Translations under genes and position numbers: made by a program
Notes under the pieces: generated by a model
Seen by the model: only the letters and a program-made list of their open reading frames with translations
Database searches by the model: none
Told to the model about the DNA's origin: nothing
Origin: Epinephelus fuscoguttatus
Taxonomy: Eukaryota > Chordata > Actinopteri > Perciformes > Serranidae
Assembly (NCBI RefSeq): GCF_011397635.1
Contig: NC_064761.1
Location: 24,097,643 to 24,161,642 of the forward strand
Direction of reading: 5' to 3'
DNA: 64,000 nucleotides
Shown here: positions 11,861-24,074 of the stretch, one piece after another
Layout of the letters: each line of letters starts with the position of its first letter
Position numbering within the stretch: position 1 is the first letter of the stretch

Positions 11861-12700
11861 ATTACTAAGTTGTAATACCAAAGTCTGTAAGCCTTTATTA
11901 ATTATCTTGAGGTCAATATTAGCCTTAAGTAACAGAATATATTCTATTAACAGACTGCAAACTAGGATCTCTGGTGATGTGAGCAAATTTTAGTTTAAGG
12001 ACTATAATAAATACAGTGACAGTGCCCGATGCACCAGGTGTCTCTAAACCTCCCCACCAGCCTCACCTTGGCTTAATCAAAACGCACAAGCAAGTAACAA
12101 GAGACAATGTCGACAGGAGTTTATTTACACGTGTACATTTGAGTTGTTTCACCAATAAAAAGACTGTATTGCCAATTCTACCATTAATCGGGACATACTG
12201 AACGGCATTTGTTGTTACGGATGTTTTAATTTGGAGCAAGATATTCAGTTGTCTTGAACTCATTAGTTCCCCACGTGACAAATAAAGATAAGTAGCTCTG
12301 ACAGGTGACAACTGTGTAAAGAAAAAAGCAACACTAAACACCTAAACCAAAGAATGTTGAGTTTACTGCCATTTAGTTAAAACAAGCAATATCAAAAAGT
12401 AAAATACTTACCTTGAAAACACAAAGCAAAATATAGATTTAGCAAGAAATAAAACCAAAGGAGCCAAAATTCATTGCTACGTCTCCATTAGTCTAAACTG
12501 GTGCTTAGGTACTTCACCTTTAAATAAAAAAAAAAATGGAGGATGTATTTATTAAAAAAAATGAAGTAACACAATCTCAAATGTTTCTTAGGGCAAAACA
12601 AACAAAAATAAAATAGAATAAGATATAGTGCCACGATGATAGCTCAGCAGAATGGGTTCAAAATGGCATACAGCCTCTTCACAGTATATGTGATTTTCTT
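11861..12700. other. Non-coding DNA downstream of zranb2
   Basis: AT-rich, with only short ORFs. It may include the distal zranb2 3' UTR, given the AATAAA motifs at 12548 and 12120. I recognised no repeat family. Confidence 0.4.
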
Positions 12701-12719
12701 ATGGGAGCAAACATTTATG

Positions 12720-12725
12720 TTTATT
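12720..12725 (-). terminator. Candidate poly(A) signal for zranb2
   Basis: AATAAA on the minus strand, about 250 bases past the zranb2 stop. Further AATAAA copies lie at 12548-12553 and 12120-12125, so several 3' UTR lengths are possible. Choosing between them needs transcript ends. Confidence 0.4.
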
Positions 12726-12973
12726 GGACACCTGCAGTTACAGACACTTGTCACAGATCGGGGCATATGTGGTCTTAAAGAGGGAGCTTGTAATGATGGG
12801 TAACAGCAGAGAGAAGTCATGTTGCTGCTGCCTTTTTTTTGTTTTTGTTGAGGGAAATAAGACTTTTCTATGAAAATGACAGCATACTGAAATGATGTGG
12901 TTGTTCTCCTTGCCACACAACATGCACTTTTCTACTAAGGTTCCTTTTTCTTGTTTTAAAGGCCGTAATAAAG

Positions 12974-13921
12974 TTATTTCTTTTTTGAACTGGAGCCAGA
13001 ATGGGACGATCCAGAGGAGTGGCCGCGGCGCCTGCAATCACACAAACACCATGGGAAGAAGAACAAGGTCAGCGGGCTCAGCCATTAACATTCACTTGTG
13101 CATACTTGAAGCAAGTACAAGGTCACGAAATATAAAAAACGATCAATATAACATGGCAAAGTATGAACATATTTCTGTTAATCTGAATTCCCATAAGCGA
13201 GATGACGACAGATGGCTAATAATAAGCAGTGCCAGTGTGGTATTCCACAGAAACCCAAACCTTTCGGACGAACGTGATCTAGAGCGCCTCCGCTTTCTCT
13301 CTCCAGATGAGGACCTGGAGCGACTGCGCTTCTGTCCCCTCTCAGGTGAGGAGGAGGGTGAGCGGGACCTCTTCCGGGTAGAGGAGCCCTTTCCAGACCT
13401 GGAGCTGGATCTTTTGGAGGGATAAACCAAGCACTGAGGTCAGTAAGGTCAAGACAGGGTCTGAGCAGCGTCGGTATTTATCAAGCTTCTCTGATTTAGA
13501 GCACTTAGCTATGGATTCATGATACTCAAATAATGTTTAGCTTCGTCTGAATGAAATGACATTAACTAAATGAGCAAAGCCAAAACCACTCCTGGGGGAT
13601 GCTCCATGAAGACTTGAGCTTTTTTAACATTAAAATTCAAGTCGTGAAACTGTGTCTTTTTAAAACTCTCGGGGGCCTGATTGAAACTTAAAAATAGTTT
13701 GATTTTAGATTAAAATCGCTATCTGCAGATTAAGAGGACTGAGGTGGAGTAACCACGATCCAGCCTTTGTTCAAGCCTAAGATAGAGAATACGACTGTTC
13801 TGGAGCTTGTTGCCCCGTACATACACTCTCTAAGGGAGAGAGTGCATGTCACCTCATTCACCTGGAGTGGGACCTCGAGCGAGATCCAGACCTGGAGCTG
13901 GATGAGCTTCTAGAGCGGGAC
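12974..13921 (-). CDS. zranb2: zranb2 exons 8-10: SR-rich C-terminus
   Basis: Exon 8 (13921-13862) encodes alternating Ser and Arg. Exon 9 (13410-13261) encodes a mixed K/R/S stretch with SPSSSPERGQKRSRSRSSS. Exon 10 (13031-12974) encodes RRGHSSGSSHSGSSSKKK-stop, matching the human long-isoform end. Exon 9 has an unusual donor (AG|GTTTGG). Reading through it gives a different C-terminus ending near 13143. Confidence 0.9.
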
Positions 13922-16415
13922 CTGAAAGACAAAAAACAGAACCTTTCCAATATTTTCTGAGCAAGACAAACAGCCAGATGCTTCACACAGTGATACACAG
14001 ACATATTTAACTACAGTGAAAGTGAAACTAATTTTGCCTCAGTGTAAAATAAAACAAATATTCAGACTAATAAAATATATATATGGAAGTTTGGAGAAAA
14101 ACACAGCTAAAACTAAAACATGTAACAAGTGCAAACAGAGTGCATCTCAAGACTATGAACAATGCATTCCTTCGCTCTACAGTGACAAGTGTTTCAAAAC
14201 AAAGACACAAAGCATGAAGATATTATCAGGATAAATCATTCAGTCTGCAAATCAAGGTCCTAACAGCACAGAAGGGGGAAGGGTTTCAGAAAACAGAAAA
14301 CAACAAATCAGCAGAACAGGACATGTAATTGATGTTGATCAGTAAATCAGAAGGAAGATTGAGCTGATACTGACATTTTGCCCGGAGTTACCCTTGACCT
14401 GTACCCTTTTACCTGGACCTCGACCGTGAACTGGAGCTGGAGGAGCGCGAGGACGAGCACGAACGGGACGAACCCGAGCGGCTGCCCTTTTTCTTGGCTG
14501 GCTTGTCGTCCTCGTCGCTGGCGTCCAGGTCGTACTTGGACAGGTCTCCGTCCTCGTCTTCTTCTTCATCATCATCCTGGAGAGGGATTGTTTCATATTT
14601 ATTTGTAACTGGCTGGTATCATAGTATGTGATCTTTTAATTTTCCAGCTACATCCACCAGTCTTACATCCAGTTTGTATTTTGAAAGGTCACCATCTTCC
14701 TCCTCATCTTCATCTTCTTCCTCCTCGTCATCCTCAGCTTTCGGCACTTCTTTCTTTTCACTTTCTTTTACAGAAGGTGTGCTGTTGCTCCTTCCACGAA
14801 ACTTTTTCTTTTTTCTGCCAAACTGTGACATTAAAGAGCAAACATAATCTCATCAGTAAAAATGATCTCTGACAATGCAAATTTAGTTCAACAGATTCAA
14901 GATAACATCTCTTTACTTACACGTGACTTACACTATGTCAGCATCTAAACATTTAACTTTCAGGTACAACTCACTTCATCATACTCCCCATCAGACTCCT
15001 CCCGTTCGATGTATTCCACATTCTCCCTTTCATTGAAACCTCCACCATAACCTGAAAGACAAAAAGAGAAAAGGCAATCACTAGCCGGTTTTTAAAAGCA
15101 CACAAAAAATACCAAACTATTTAGGCTATTTGTTGTAATACCTGTTCTCTCTTCAAGCTTGGCGTATTTCGGTGTGTTACACATGTTGCACTCTGACCTC
15201 CTGGCCCAATTCACATTGCCACATCTGCGTGAGAATGGGAGGGAAGGTAAATAAAATATGTAGAAATTTCAACACATTTAAAATCAAATTAAAAAAAAGA
15301 AAGTGTCTCAGCTAACTGAAATGCATAGCTTATGTATGCATTTCACTGACTAGGGACATTTTTTTGTCTGGTTAATCAAACATTTGGCAGTCCCTTATCA
15401 TTTATGACAAACATACGTTTTGCATTGCCAGTCATTTGCACTGAAGAGGCCTCTACTCTTCTCAGCCAGAGTTTTGCCGATCTCTGTTCCTCCAGCTTTC
15501 ATCATCTTTGCCTCTGTGGTTTTCTCTGTGGAAATGAAACAATATGTTAATTTAGAACCTCAGCTTTTCTCAGCAGATGCATTCAATTTCTGCATTTTCT
15601 ACTGAGTTGCATACAGGACTCACCCCTGCCACATCTGTTACAACTGGTTCTTCTAGCAAAGTTCACATTCCCACACCTGCAAAAGCATAAAAATTAACAT
15701 ACTCTATAAACAGATGAGGCTTGAACTTGTTACTTCAACATTTAGCCTGAAGCTGTGTGAGCTACCACTAAGATGAGTAATGAAGTTGTGTTTCTTCTTC
15801 ATGTGCTGCACCATTAGCTTATAGTCTTTGGTTGGACAGCCTGTGTCAGAGGCCTGTGCTCTGACGACTGCAGCTGGCTTGTCTGTCACTAAAGACGTTT
15901 TTACTGCGGTTCATGTGCAACGTGATATAGCTGGACACCTAACTTAGCCTCTATACTCATGACAACTTGGCTTGTACAACGTTGTAAACACCACCCACAG
16001 TAGTGAGCGGGGGACTCTCACCCAGCCCACAGATGCTAACGACAGCTAGCTTGCTGTCTTATAAGTCTGCGCACTGTCACAATTTCTATTAAGATACGCA
16101 AACACGTATATTCAAAACACGTCCTCGCCCTTAAATCAACAACTGATATTCTTTAACATCTAATGCAAGTAATAAAGAAAGAGAAAGTAGAAGGTAGCTA
16201 GTTTCCTCAGCTAGTCGCCGTTAGCATGACATGCTACAAGGCCTAAGCTAACTATCGGTTGTACGTTACTGCTAACAGCAAATTAAAACAAACGTTGCGT
16301 TATATTTACCCACCCAGTACGTAAAATGGAAACTTATCCTGAAAATGAGGGGCACTTACTTTTTATCAGGACAAATCCAGTCCCCATCGCTGACTCGAAA
16401 ACTCTTCCCCGACAT
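12974..16415 (-). CDS. zranb2: Zinc finger Ran-binding domain-containing protein 2 (splicing factor), ten coding exons
   Basis: Coding exons, all with GT/AG ends: 16415-16360, 15676-15624, 15525-15417, 15224-15142, 15051-14975, 14822-14667, 14576-14413, 13921-13862, 13410-13261, 13031-12974. The sum is 966 nt, or 321 aa plus stop; human isoforms are 320 and 330 aa. Seen: RanBP2-type finger 1 (C15, C20, C31, C34) and finger 2 (C71, C74, C85, C88). Finger 2 keeps D68, N76, W79, R81, R82 and N86, the residues known to read GGU in single-stranded RNA. Then come a basic FGRKKKK stretch, an acidic region with two DLSKY repeats, and an Arg/Ser-rich tail ending SSSKKK. Family role: a nuclear protein that binds 5' splice-site-like RNA and modulates alternative splicing with U1-70K and U2AF35. 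The start MSGKSFRVSDGDWICPDKK aligns with known orthologues. Expression is probably broad (inference). Confidence 0.96.
14413..15051 (-). CDS. zranb2: zranb2 exons 5-7: acidic region with duplicated DLSKY motif
   Basis: Exon 5 (15051-14975) encodes GYGGGFNERENVEYIERE and following residues. Exon 6 (14822-14667) encodes FGRKKKK, an Asp/Glu run and GDLSKYKLD. Exon 7 (14576-14413) encodes a second Asp/Glu run, GDLSKYDLD, then the first Ser-rich stretch. Exons 6 and 7 repeat the acidic run plus DLSKY unit, as in the human protein. Confidence 0.92.
15142..16415 (-). CDS. zranb2: zranb2 exons 1-4: both RNA-binding zinc fingers
   Basis: Finger 1 is split between exon 1 (16415-16360, ending after Lys18 plus two bases) and exon 2 (15676-15624). 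The linker and the start of finger 2 lie in exon 3 (15525-15417), and the rest of finger 2 in exon 4 (15224-15142). Each finger follows W-x-C ... C-G-N-V-N-(F/W)-A-R-R ... C-x2-C. Phases at the four donors are 2, 1, 2 and 1, and each joins in frame. Confidence 0.93.
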
Positions 16416-16650
16416 TGTTGTGCCTGTTAACACTGTGTGGCTCGTTGGCAGGGTGTGCTCTCTCTGCTCCGTGTGTTCATGTAGCAGGAGTTAGCTTGGC
16501 GCCACCTCCTACTCCCTCCCATGATGCCTTCGGGTGCTTCTCGGCAGCACTTTAAACTCGGCTGTCTCGGCTCGTAATTTGGAAACACGTATTTGGGACC
16601 GATTCTGAGCACAGTGAAAACGGCCCAGCACTGTGACAGGTAGGTTAGGG
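16416..16650 (-). promoter_or_regulatory. Presumed zranb2 5' UTR and core promoter
   Basis: This lies directly upstream of the zranb2 ATG. It is richer in CpG than the surrounding AT-rich DNA, has no TATA box that I can place, and no long meaningful ORF. The look is typical of a housekeeping promoter. The transcription start is not determined. Confidence 0.4.
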
Positions 16651-17112
16651 GACACTAAAACCACTTTGTTTAGTTAGTAAATGAATACATGTTGCCTATT
16701 ATTCTGTACATAACTTAAACCTCCTTAATTTATCTCCTAAGTAATATTTGGCACCAAGTCTACCCTGAACACACGTATTGAATGAATATGTTATAGTAAA
16801 CTGGGACATTTCATCTGAGCTGCTGCATTCTTGACCTAGGGTATACTTATCTATTTTTTTGTCACTATGAAACAGTGATCTGTGTATTTATTGTATCATT
16901 CTTTTTGTGGGGAAAGTCATTCAATTTATTTTGAAAGAAAAGAAATCTTCTTTAAAGTAAAAATGTAAAGTTAGACCCCCTGAGGTAAGACGCTGCCTTA
17001 GAAAGTGGGCGAACACCCCCATAGGTATCCTGCCTCAAAATAATATTTAGTCAGATTATCTAGTCATATGTGGCTTTATATAGTGCATATCTGTATATCT
17101 TCCGTGACCCTG
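16651..17112. other. No gene seen
   Basis: AT-rich DNA between the zranb2 promoter and the palindrome-bounded repeat. I see no ORF or recognisable repeat. Confidence 0.4.
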
Positions 17113-17760
17113 CGTCCTCTTATGAGGACAGTGCATTTTGGATTTGCTGCACCGTATACTACTTAATTCTGCTTAACTTGGACCTGGTGTCCTCGTTCAT
17201 GGACACTTTTTGTGCTATCTAGTGGTAGTGAAAGCACAGTACACAAAAGTGGACAAAGTAAAAAATCTGATCAAATTTTATGGCTGGAACTTATGCTGGA
17301 TAGTGTTTATTGTTTGATATGCCATACAGGTTTTTATCAGTGTTGGCAGCAATAACAAGCCATGGCACTGTTAATTGGGAAATACTTATTTGAGGGCATT
17401 GGGGCTTTAATATTGTATTATTGCAGGCCAATTAGGTGTGTCAGACTGTTCCTACAGATAAAAAGGACATTCCTAGCTTGGAGTATGGAGCAAAGAAAAT
17501 TCATGCAAAATAACAGAACAAACAAATTATAAGGCTTTTAGATATATTGCATTATTTGCAATTTTGCTTTTGCACAGCCATTTTCAGGCACTGAAATGGA
17601 CATTTTCAGACTTTAACAGTGACCTCTAACCCATAGAGTCACAAAACATAGAACAAATGTTGCATTGTTTGTAATTTTCAGGCATTGAAGTGAACTGTTT
17701 TATAGTTTATTATACACTTTTGACTTTTAAAAATAAACCCATTGTCCCGATATGAGGACA
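17113..17760. mobile_element. Repeat bounded by near-identical 18-bp palindromes
   Basis: 17113-17130 (CGTCCTCTTATGAGGACA) and 17743-17760 (TGTCCCGATATGAGGACA) are both variants of the palindrome TGTCCTCATATGAGGACA. The 650-bp AT-rich interior has no ORF. A 24-base T run follows at about 17762. From memory it resembles a dispersed fish repeat. The superfamily is unknown. Confidence 0.55.
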
Positions 17761-19028
17761 TCCTTTTTTTTTTTTTTTTTTTTACAAAAACTACTCACTG
17801 TTTAAAATATATGTATGTATCAGGTCCTATGAATTTCAAATAGCTAGGATAAAATTAAAAATGGACACCAAACAAAAGCTTGGGTCTCAGGAGGATATAA
17901 AAAGTAGTATAGGGTTGTAGTTTTATAAGCTTGCTAGCATTGTTAGCTGGCTAGCTAGCAAGCAATCATAAGCATTGCTAGCTAGCTATTTAGAGTTTGC
18001 CAACATTTTTAGCAAGCTTGCTGGAGGAAGACATCTTGAAATAAAAACAGTTAGCCTATAGCTAGATAATCCAGTCATGGGTCAGGTTTGGGGTTTTACT
18101 TTTTTATTTAGTTACATAGCTTGTTCTGTAGCTTTACAGGATTTTTATTTTTATGCTATAACAACAAAACTGGCTACTGTACCAATTTATTTCTCCCAAG
18201 AAGTTGTTGGTTTATATTTCTAATTTTACAGTAATTGACTTTGTTCTTCAGGAGGCGCCTTTCCCCATCTTACCCCAAGTATCACACTACAGTCATTATT
18301 AGCTTTCTGTGCGCTAAATCAAGAAGAAAATGACTGAAATACAAGTTATTTACCAAACTACTGTTAAAACTAATGCTGTTTTTAGATGTGTCGATATTTC
18401 AGAAAACTCGTGAATGCAACATAGACATAGAACAACTTTAGAAACACTGTGCCATGCAAATAGAGAGTAATACACACTGATATGATATCAGTATCAGATA
18501 GTATCATGTGGTGACAAGATGGTCCATCAAGTCCATGTAGACAAAGCCTGTCATATTTTGTCTGGGACAAACCCTCTTCATTGTATATTTCTTACTTAAA
18601 AAGAGGAAATGCAGCTTCATAAACATTAATATTGGGGTTTAAAGACTGAAAATCAGCAATTTTGTGGATATAAAATGTTGAACCTACCGCTCTGAATACA
18701 AAGAGATTTGAGATATTGAGATTGAGGCAGTGGATGTCAAGGTGAGGGTAAATTAGCTCATGGCTGATTAAAGATCCGTTTTGGATGATGAGTATTCTTC
18801 ACTCAGAATCCAAATTTAGGGGGGCTGAAATCCTGATCTTTCCAGTTCCGTTATCTTGCAGTACCAGTCCTGGCCACCAGATGGCAGTTAATGCCAACGA
18901 TTAACACTGCACATATTTATGGACCCTTCTGTTTTGTTTTGGCCTCACAGGTTGGCAATGAATTTGCTTGTTCATCTAGATCAGGGATGTGTGAGGTTAT
19001 GGTGTGAAAAAGTAGCTTCAAAGGGGCA

Positions 19029-19066
<38 letters not shown>

Positions 19067-19794
19067 CACATGTAGGCCTGCTTATCTGAATGCTGCATAT
19101 AAATGCACCTTATAAATATATAGCCTACCATAGTAGTCTTTCGAATATCAGCTGCCTTACGCGGGAGTTAATGTGATTAAATTTGGATTTAAATGTATTT
19201 TGTGCATATTTCAGAATGTGCTCTTCTTTTACTGTCACTGTCACACACATTTTAGAGATCACTGCTTTGTACATGCCAGGTCTGGTGTAGAATAATCAAA
19301 TGCACATGACATTTACCATCAAGCTTTTAAGACAGTTGTCTCAGTGCAGTATATGTGAGATATTTGTTGCTCTGTGAGTGAACTCTCATGGTTGGGTGTT
19401 GCATAAGCTGAGCTTGCACGCAAAAATGGCTAGTTTTCCATCTCACAAGTTCTTCAAAAGGTCTTTGACACTATACGGCAGGCGGTAGTAAGACGGTGTG
19501 GATTTTACAGATATCAGAGCCCTCCAACATTTGACTATGGTGACTGGTTAAATTGAAGTGTTTGTGAAGTAGGTGTTCAGCAAAGCACTGATCGCTCACA
19601 GAATAGCTCAATAAGGAGGAGAGGGAGAAGCTCTTCTCGTGGTTTTCTAGTGGTCTGTGCTGAAATAAAATGAGTAGATGGATAAGGAGTTTCGGGTCAT
19701 GCACACAGTAAGAAGTACATCTATGTCTGAATATGTGGCAGAGGACTAATTCATGGTGTGATAGCTGATTCGGGTATGAACCATTGTCTGTAAC
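17761..19794. other. Non-coding DNA with a poly(T) run, GCTAGC-rich patch and (GT)n
   Basis: It includes a poly(T) run (about 17762-17785), a cluster of GCTAGC/TAGCTAGC words at 17930-18010, and a (GT)n run at 19032-19064. I recognised no exon. Confidence 0.45.
19032..19064. repeat. (GT)n microsatellite
   Basis: An uninterrupted GT run of about 33 bases. Confidence 0.95.
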
Positions 19795-19850
19795 ACAAAT
19801 AATTTCCCCTCGGGGATCAATAAAGTATTTCTGATTCTGATTCTGATTTA
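19795..19850 (+). mobile_element. 3' tail of a LINE, with (CTGATT)n end
   Basis: CCCCTCGGGGATCAATAAAG followed by TATTTCTGATTCTGATTCTGATT looks like the end of a fish non-LTR retrotransposon: a hairpin, an AATAAA-like signal and a short tandem tail. No coding part is attached. Confidence 0.5.
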
Positions 19851-22800
19851 TCATGCTATGGAATCCCATACCCATGTAAGCACAGGTTATTTACAAACCA
19901 AAATGCATTGCAGGAATAAAAGCCCTAATCACCTGAAGTTCACAAATTACAGCATCATCAGATAAGTTAACAACAGAACTGTCGATCAGATTTGACCTTG
20001 CAAGAACAGGTCAGTTGAGTACACTGACGCAAAATGTTTTGCAATGCCTTGTGAGAAAATTTAACTGCTCTCCATATCAGGGTAGTTAGGATGCAGGCAG
20101 AAACACGCCATATGTTGTTGAGATGTAAATGCTATTAATGAGGAGGAAGGAGAGGCTTTAAGTTGCAGTTATTTCTCATATGATAGTACTTAGCAACTGC
20201 TGCAATTTGAGTGCACACCAGAGTTGCTCTAAAAGCGTCCTTGTCCACCCAATCTGCTGTCGGTCAAAGTCAAAGACTCTTGGAGGTCGCTGTCACAGCT
20301 GGTGCGTGAACCTGAGGCCACACAAGTAGCCGTTTCAGTGTTTCAACTGGACTCCATTACTTTCTTTAATTCGCCCTCTGTTCATTTCTGCCCGTTTTGG
20401 ACAGGGGTGAAGCGACATTGTTGATGCATGTCGTCGGACAAGACGGGGGTTTATTTAATTGAGTACTCTGGAGATGAACTGAACAAGATTTTTTAATCAT
20501 ACATCGTTTTAATCATCATGTATCTGTTAGGAGAGACATGCAGTTGATTTATGAGCCCCACACAAGCTTTATTAGGACTCTGGGCCAGCAAAAATAAGGT
20601 ACCAGAGGCAGGAGAGGTGCAGTTTTATGACTCATCGTCTTTCTGTTAAAGGAAATGACTGTTGGGTCCTCATCAATATAATTCAAACACACAATCCAGA
20701 AGTGTGATATTGCATGAAATCAACAGCCTCTGCACGCACATATTGTTATTTGTTCAAGATGAGGCAGCTTCTCTGTTCTGTTCTGAGTTTTCTTTACTTC
20801 GTCGAAGTCATTTTTCATAAAGGAAGCCTCTTTTCTTCTCACTGATAGCGCAGGAGCCATCTCCGCTCACAGGTTTCAGCTGAGGATGTACTTTCTGCTA
20901 GCTTTCAGCGTTGCACAGAAAAAGAGTGAGCGGAGATATGAAGCAAATGAAGCCATGAATAACTAATAAGGAGACGTTGCTAGTGCTGTGGTGTGTTTGT
21001 TTGCGGCACACAGAGTTGCATGAAAGATTCAACGAGGGGCCAGGCAATTAAACTACACTTAGGTAAACAACGTCCAATTACATTAAAGTGGTTTCACTGG
21101 TGGTAGAGCTTTCTTAACTTTATTGTGCCCTGCTCTGGCCAGTGTGCAGCCCACCAGCTGATTATGTCCTGGGTCAATAATGCTACTAAGAGAGATTTTT
21201 CATGGGTGTCAATGAGGCTTTGGCTAGGCTGACACCGTTTTCTAGCCCAGTGGCTGGTTACGGCTGAAGGTTCATGCACAGCAAAGTCTCTGACAGGGAA
21301 AGGCAGCCATGTATGTAGGTTTGGAAAAACCTGCTGCAAGCCACAAGGGCTTTCCAATACTGACAGATGGCAGGGAGCTCGTTCTGAAAAAAGGGGTACT
21401 GTGAGGCAGAAGAGTTGGACACTGGTGGACGTTGGCGCACTCCACCCGCCGCCCTTATCTCAATATCATGAATCAGCATTAATCAGGGGGGTGACATGCA
21501 CTTCACATGCGCCAAACACAAGTCAGCTGTGGGGCTGTGTGTTAACCGGATGTAATTTGATACTGTGCCCTTACGAGGCTTGTCTGTGTGTCTATTTGTT
21601 TCTGCACATTTGTCAGAGGACAGTCTAACGCAGCCAGAGAGCTGGCCCCTGTGTTCACACTTTAGCAGTGGGAGGTGAACTGTAAGGTGCCAGCGAACCC
21701 CATCAGAATTATATAACGCAGACTACTGCACAGTGAAACAGCTCGAGCCAGGAGATGCGCCGCTGCATTGTGCTGTATCTCCCGTCCTCTCATCCGGTCC
21801 TTATCACTAAAGCACATTCGTTTTGGGAGCCAGAGAGCATGCATTTTACAATCCAGTCTCACCACTTGTTGTAAAAGCAATCTACAAAGCATGATATGAT
21901 GTGCAAAATTTGAGAGTAATAAATCTACTGTTTAGCAGTAATAAAATGCAAGATGGAGCGAGTTCCACTGGATCATCAGTTTTGATTGTGCAAGTGCATT
22001 AAATCAGTTTATGTCAAGCGTTCATCTGCTGCTGCTGGAGCCAATTTAGTTTTTTTAGCCACGATAGATAATGTTCAGGGTCTGAAGTGCAGCAGAGATT
22101 CCCCATGAAGAACTTTTCCTAAATCATGTTCTTTAACAGAAGCCTGTTTTGAGCAGACACATCCGTACGTTGAGCTCGCAGGTTATCTCGAGCATTCCTC
22201 ACTGACAACATCAATGTGTCAGGTCCGGCCGATCCTGACAGAACCGGGAATTGGAGGACTGATGTTGGCACAGAGTCTGAGACCAGACGTTGTTCTTCAA
22301 ATGGAATCAGAGAACCACACAGACAAAGTGTTTACCGGGCGCAGAGACGATCTCACTCGATGATTACCTTGTGTCTGTACAAAATGCAATATCTATACCC
22401 CTTGCTTCCATTAAGGCGAGGCCAGCGGGACGCTCTCCAGTGTCATTTCTCAAATGGTTTTGTCAGGTCTGTCTCACAGACTCTTGTTTAATTGCTGCAC
22501 ATCACTTTTGGGGACCACTTGAAAGGGAAAGAAATCAATGTCCCTCCTGCTCCGACCCCAGGCAGAATAAAGCGAGTATCACTCACCCCGCACCCCTTTT
22601 GTGTCAACAGAATACTAGTTTCATCTTGAAACATCTTTTAACCCTTTTATTGAAGCTTAATTGAGCGTAATTAGAGATACTGCAACACGCATACTGTTTT
22701 TGTGCCACAGCTGTTACAGTCACTTGATGACAATAGAGCTGCGAGGACGCTTCACATGGAATCAGCCTTTAATCAATCATGAAACATAATTCATGAAACC

Positions 22801-24027
22801 ATCTTCCCAATTTCATATTTGATAATATTTCACTTTGCACTCCGCTCTGTGTTTTGCGTGTTGTGTTTTCTTGTGTCAGAGTGGAGACAATGGGACTGAG
22901 ATAGAGGTAGAGTGAGGGGAAATTGACAGATGGACAGAGAAAAAGGAAGAGGAGATGGGTTCACAGTAAACAATACTCTCACTGTAATTAAGTGACCTGA
23001 CTTCAATTAGAAGCATTATGTGGGGAAAATTGTTTTTGTGGTTTGACGCACTCAACCGTGCGTTTGATCCCATAATTCTTTTCCCGTTATCTTTAACCTC
23101 CCCCCAATTCATTGCTCTTTATTCACTTCAAGTTTCACGTCACCACCTCACTGCCAGGGCTGACAGTTACTGAGGAGGTAATCTGATTGCCGTATAACAA
23201 TGGCTAATGCGGGAAAATGGGAAGCAGCTCCGGCGCAGCCTTGGCCTATGCGTCATCTGGCTCTGCTCTTGGCAGTGACAGAGTCCTGGCAGTGGGGTGA
23301 TTAATGTGATAGGTGGAATTTGTCTCGTTATGTTGACACCGGCTAATAAATGCCTTGTAAACAGCCAGTCACAGCTGTTAATGCATCATCATAATCCAGG
23401 ATTAGGAGGTGCCAGGCATGGCCAATAAATGCAATTAGGCACTGACAAAATTAATTCGCCCATACTCTGACTTTGCTGCGCCCTGTCCATTCTGAGGGAA
23501 ACTCAAGTGTGTCGTGTGATTCTTCACAGGGTCGCGAGGGGATCAGCGTGCTGAAAATCTCCCCATTAAATAAAGAATATCTGACTCAATTTGTGCTCAC
23601 TACAATGCATAATTTGTGGAATATTAACTCCAAGTTAGATTGAAATGAAAACAAATACCCCCACTTTGCTGCTTTAATCTATTTGGAATTTTTGAATTAT
23701 GAAGAAGGGAGTCGGTTCAGGAGGGGAAAATAAATCGAAGGAGAAAACCCCAAGTGAATAAAAGTGTGAAAATGTTGTCGAGCTGGTGCTCATCATGCAA
23801 ATGCTGCATTTTATTCTTACATCTCTCCGAGGGATGACAAGACAGGTGACTTTTAAACGTAACTGGTCGTTAGAGAGGTCACCAAGACAGCCATTAACTT
23901 CCTGTCACTCATCGCCGTCACGCCTCATTGGTGGACGTTGTGATGCATTTCTTCATGTTTTTACTCACCTCGCTTATTTTTAGCACCTGGGACTTTAGTC
24001 TGATGTTTTTCTAAAGATTTTAAAAGA

Positions 24028-24074
24028 CCACCACCCCCCACCACCACCACCCCGCCACCACCCCGCCACCCCCC
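24028..24074. repeat. C-rich (CCACCCC)n-like low-complexity run
   Basis: Four blocks of at least four C (6, 4, 4, 6) are separated by CCA/GCCA spacers of about 11, 7 and 5 bases. The minus strand could form a G-quadruplex. Confidence 0.85.

Noticed and set aside
12892..13425. 177-codon plus-strand open frame
   Set aside because: It lies antisense to zranb2 exons 9 and 10. The Glu/Arg/Leu-rich part is the mirror of the SR-rich coding sequence.
14339..14596. 85-codon minus-strand frame rich in Thr, Arg and Pro
   Set aside because: It is the wrong frame of zranb2 exon 7. The correct frame gives the acidic run, DLSKYDLD and the Ser-rich stretch, and joins in phase with both neighbours.
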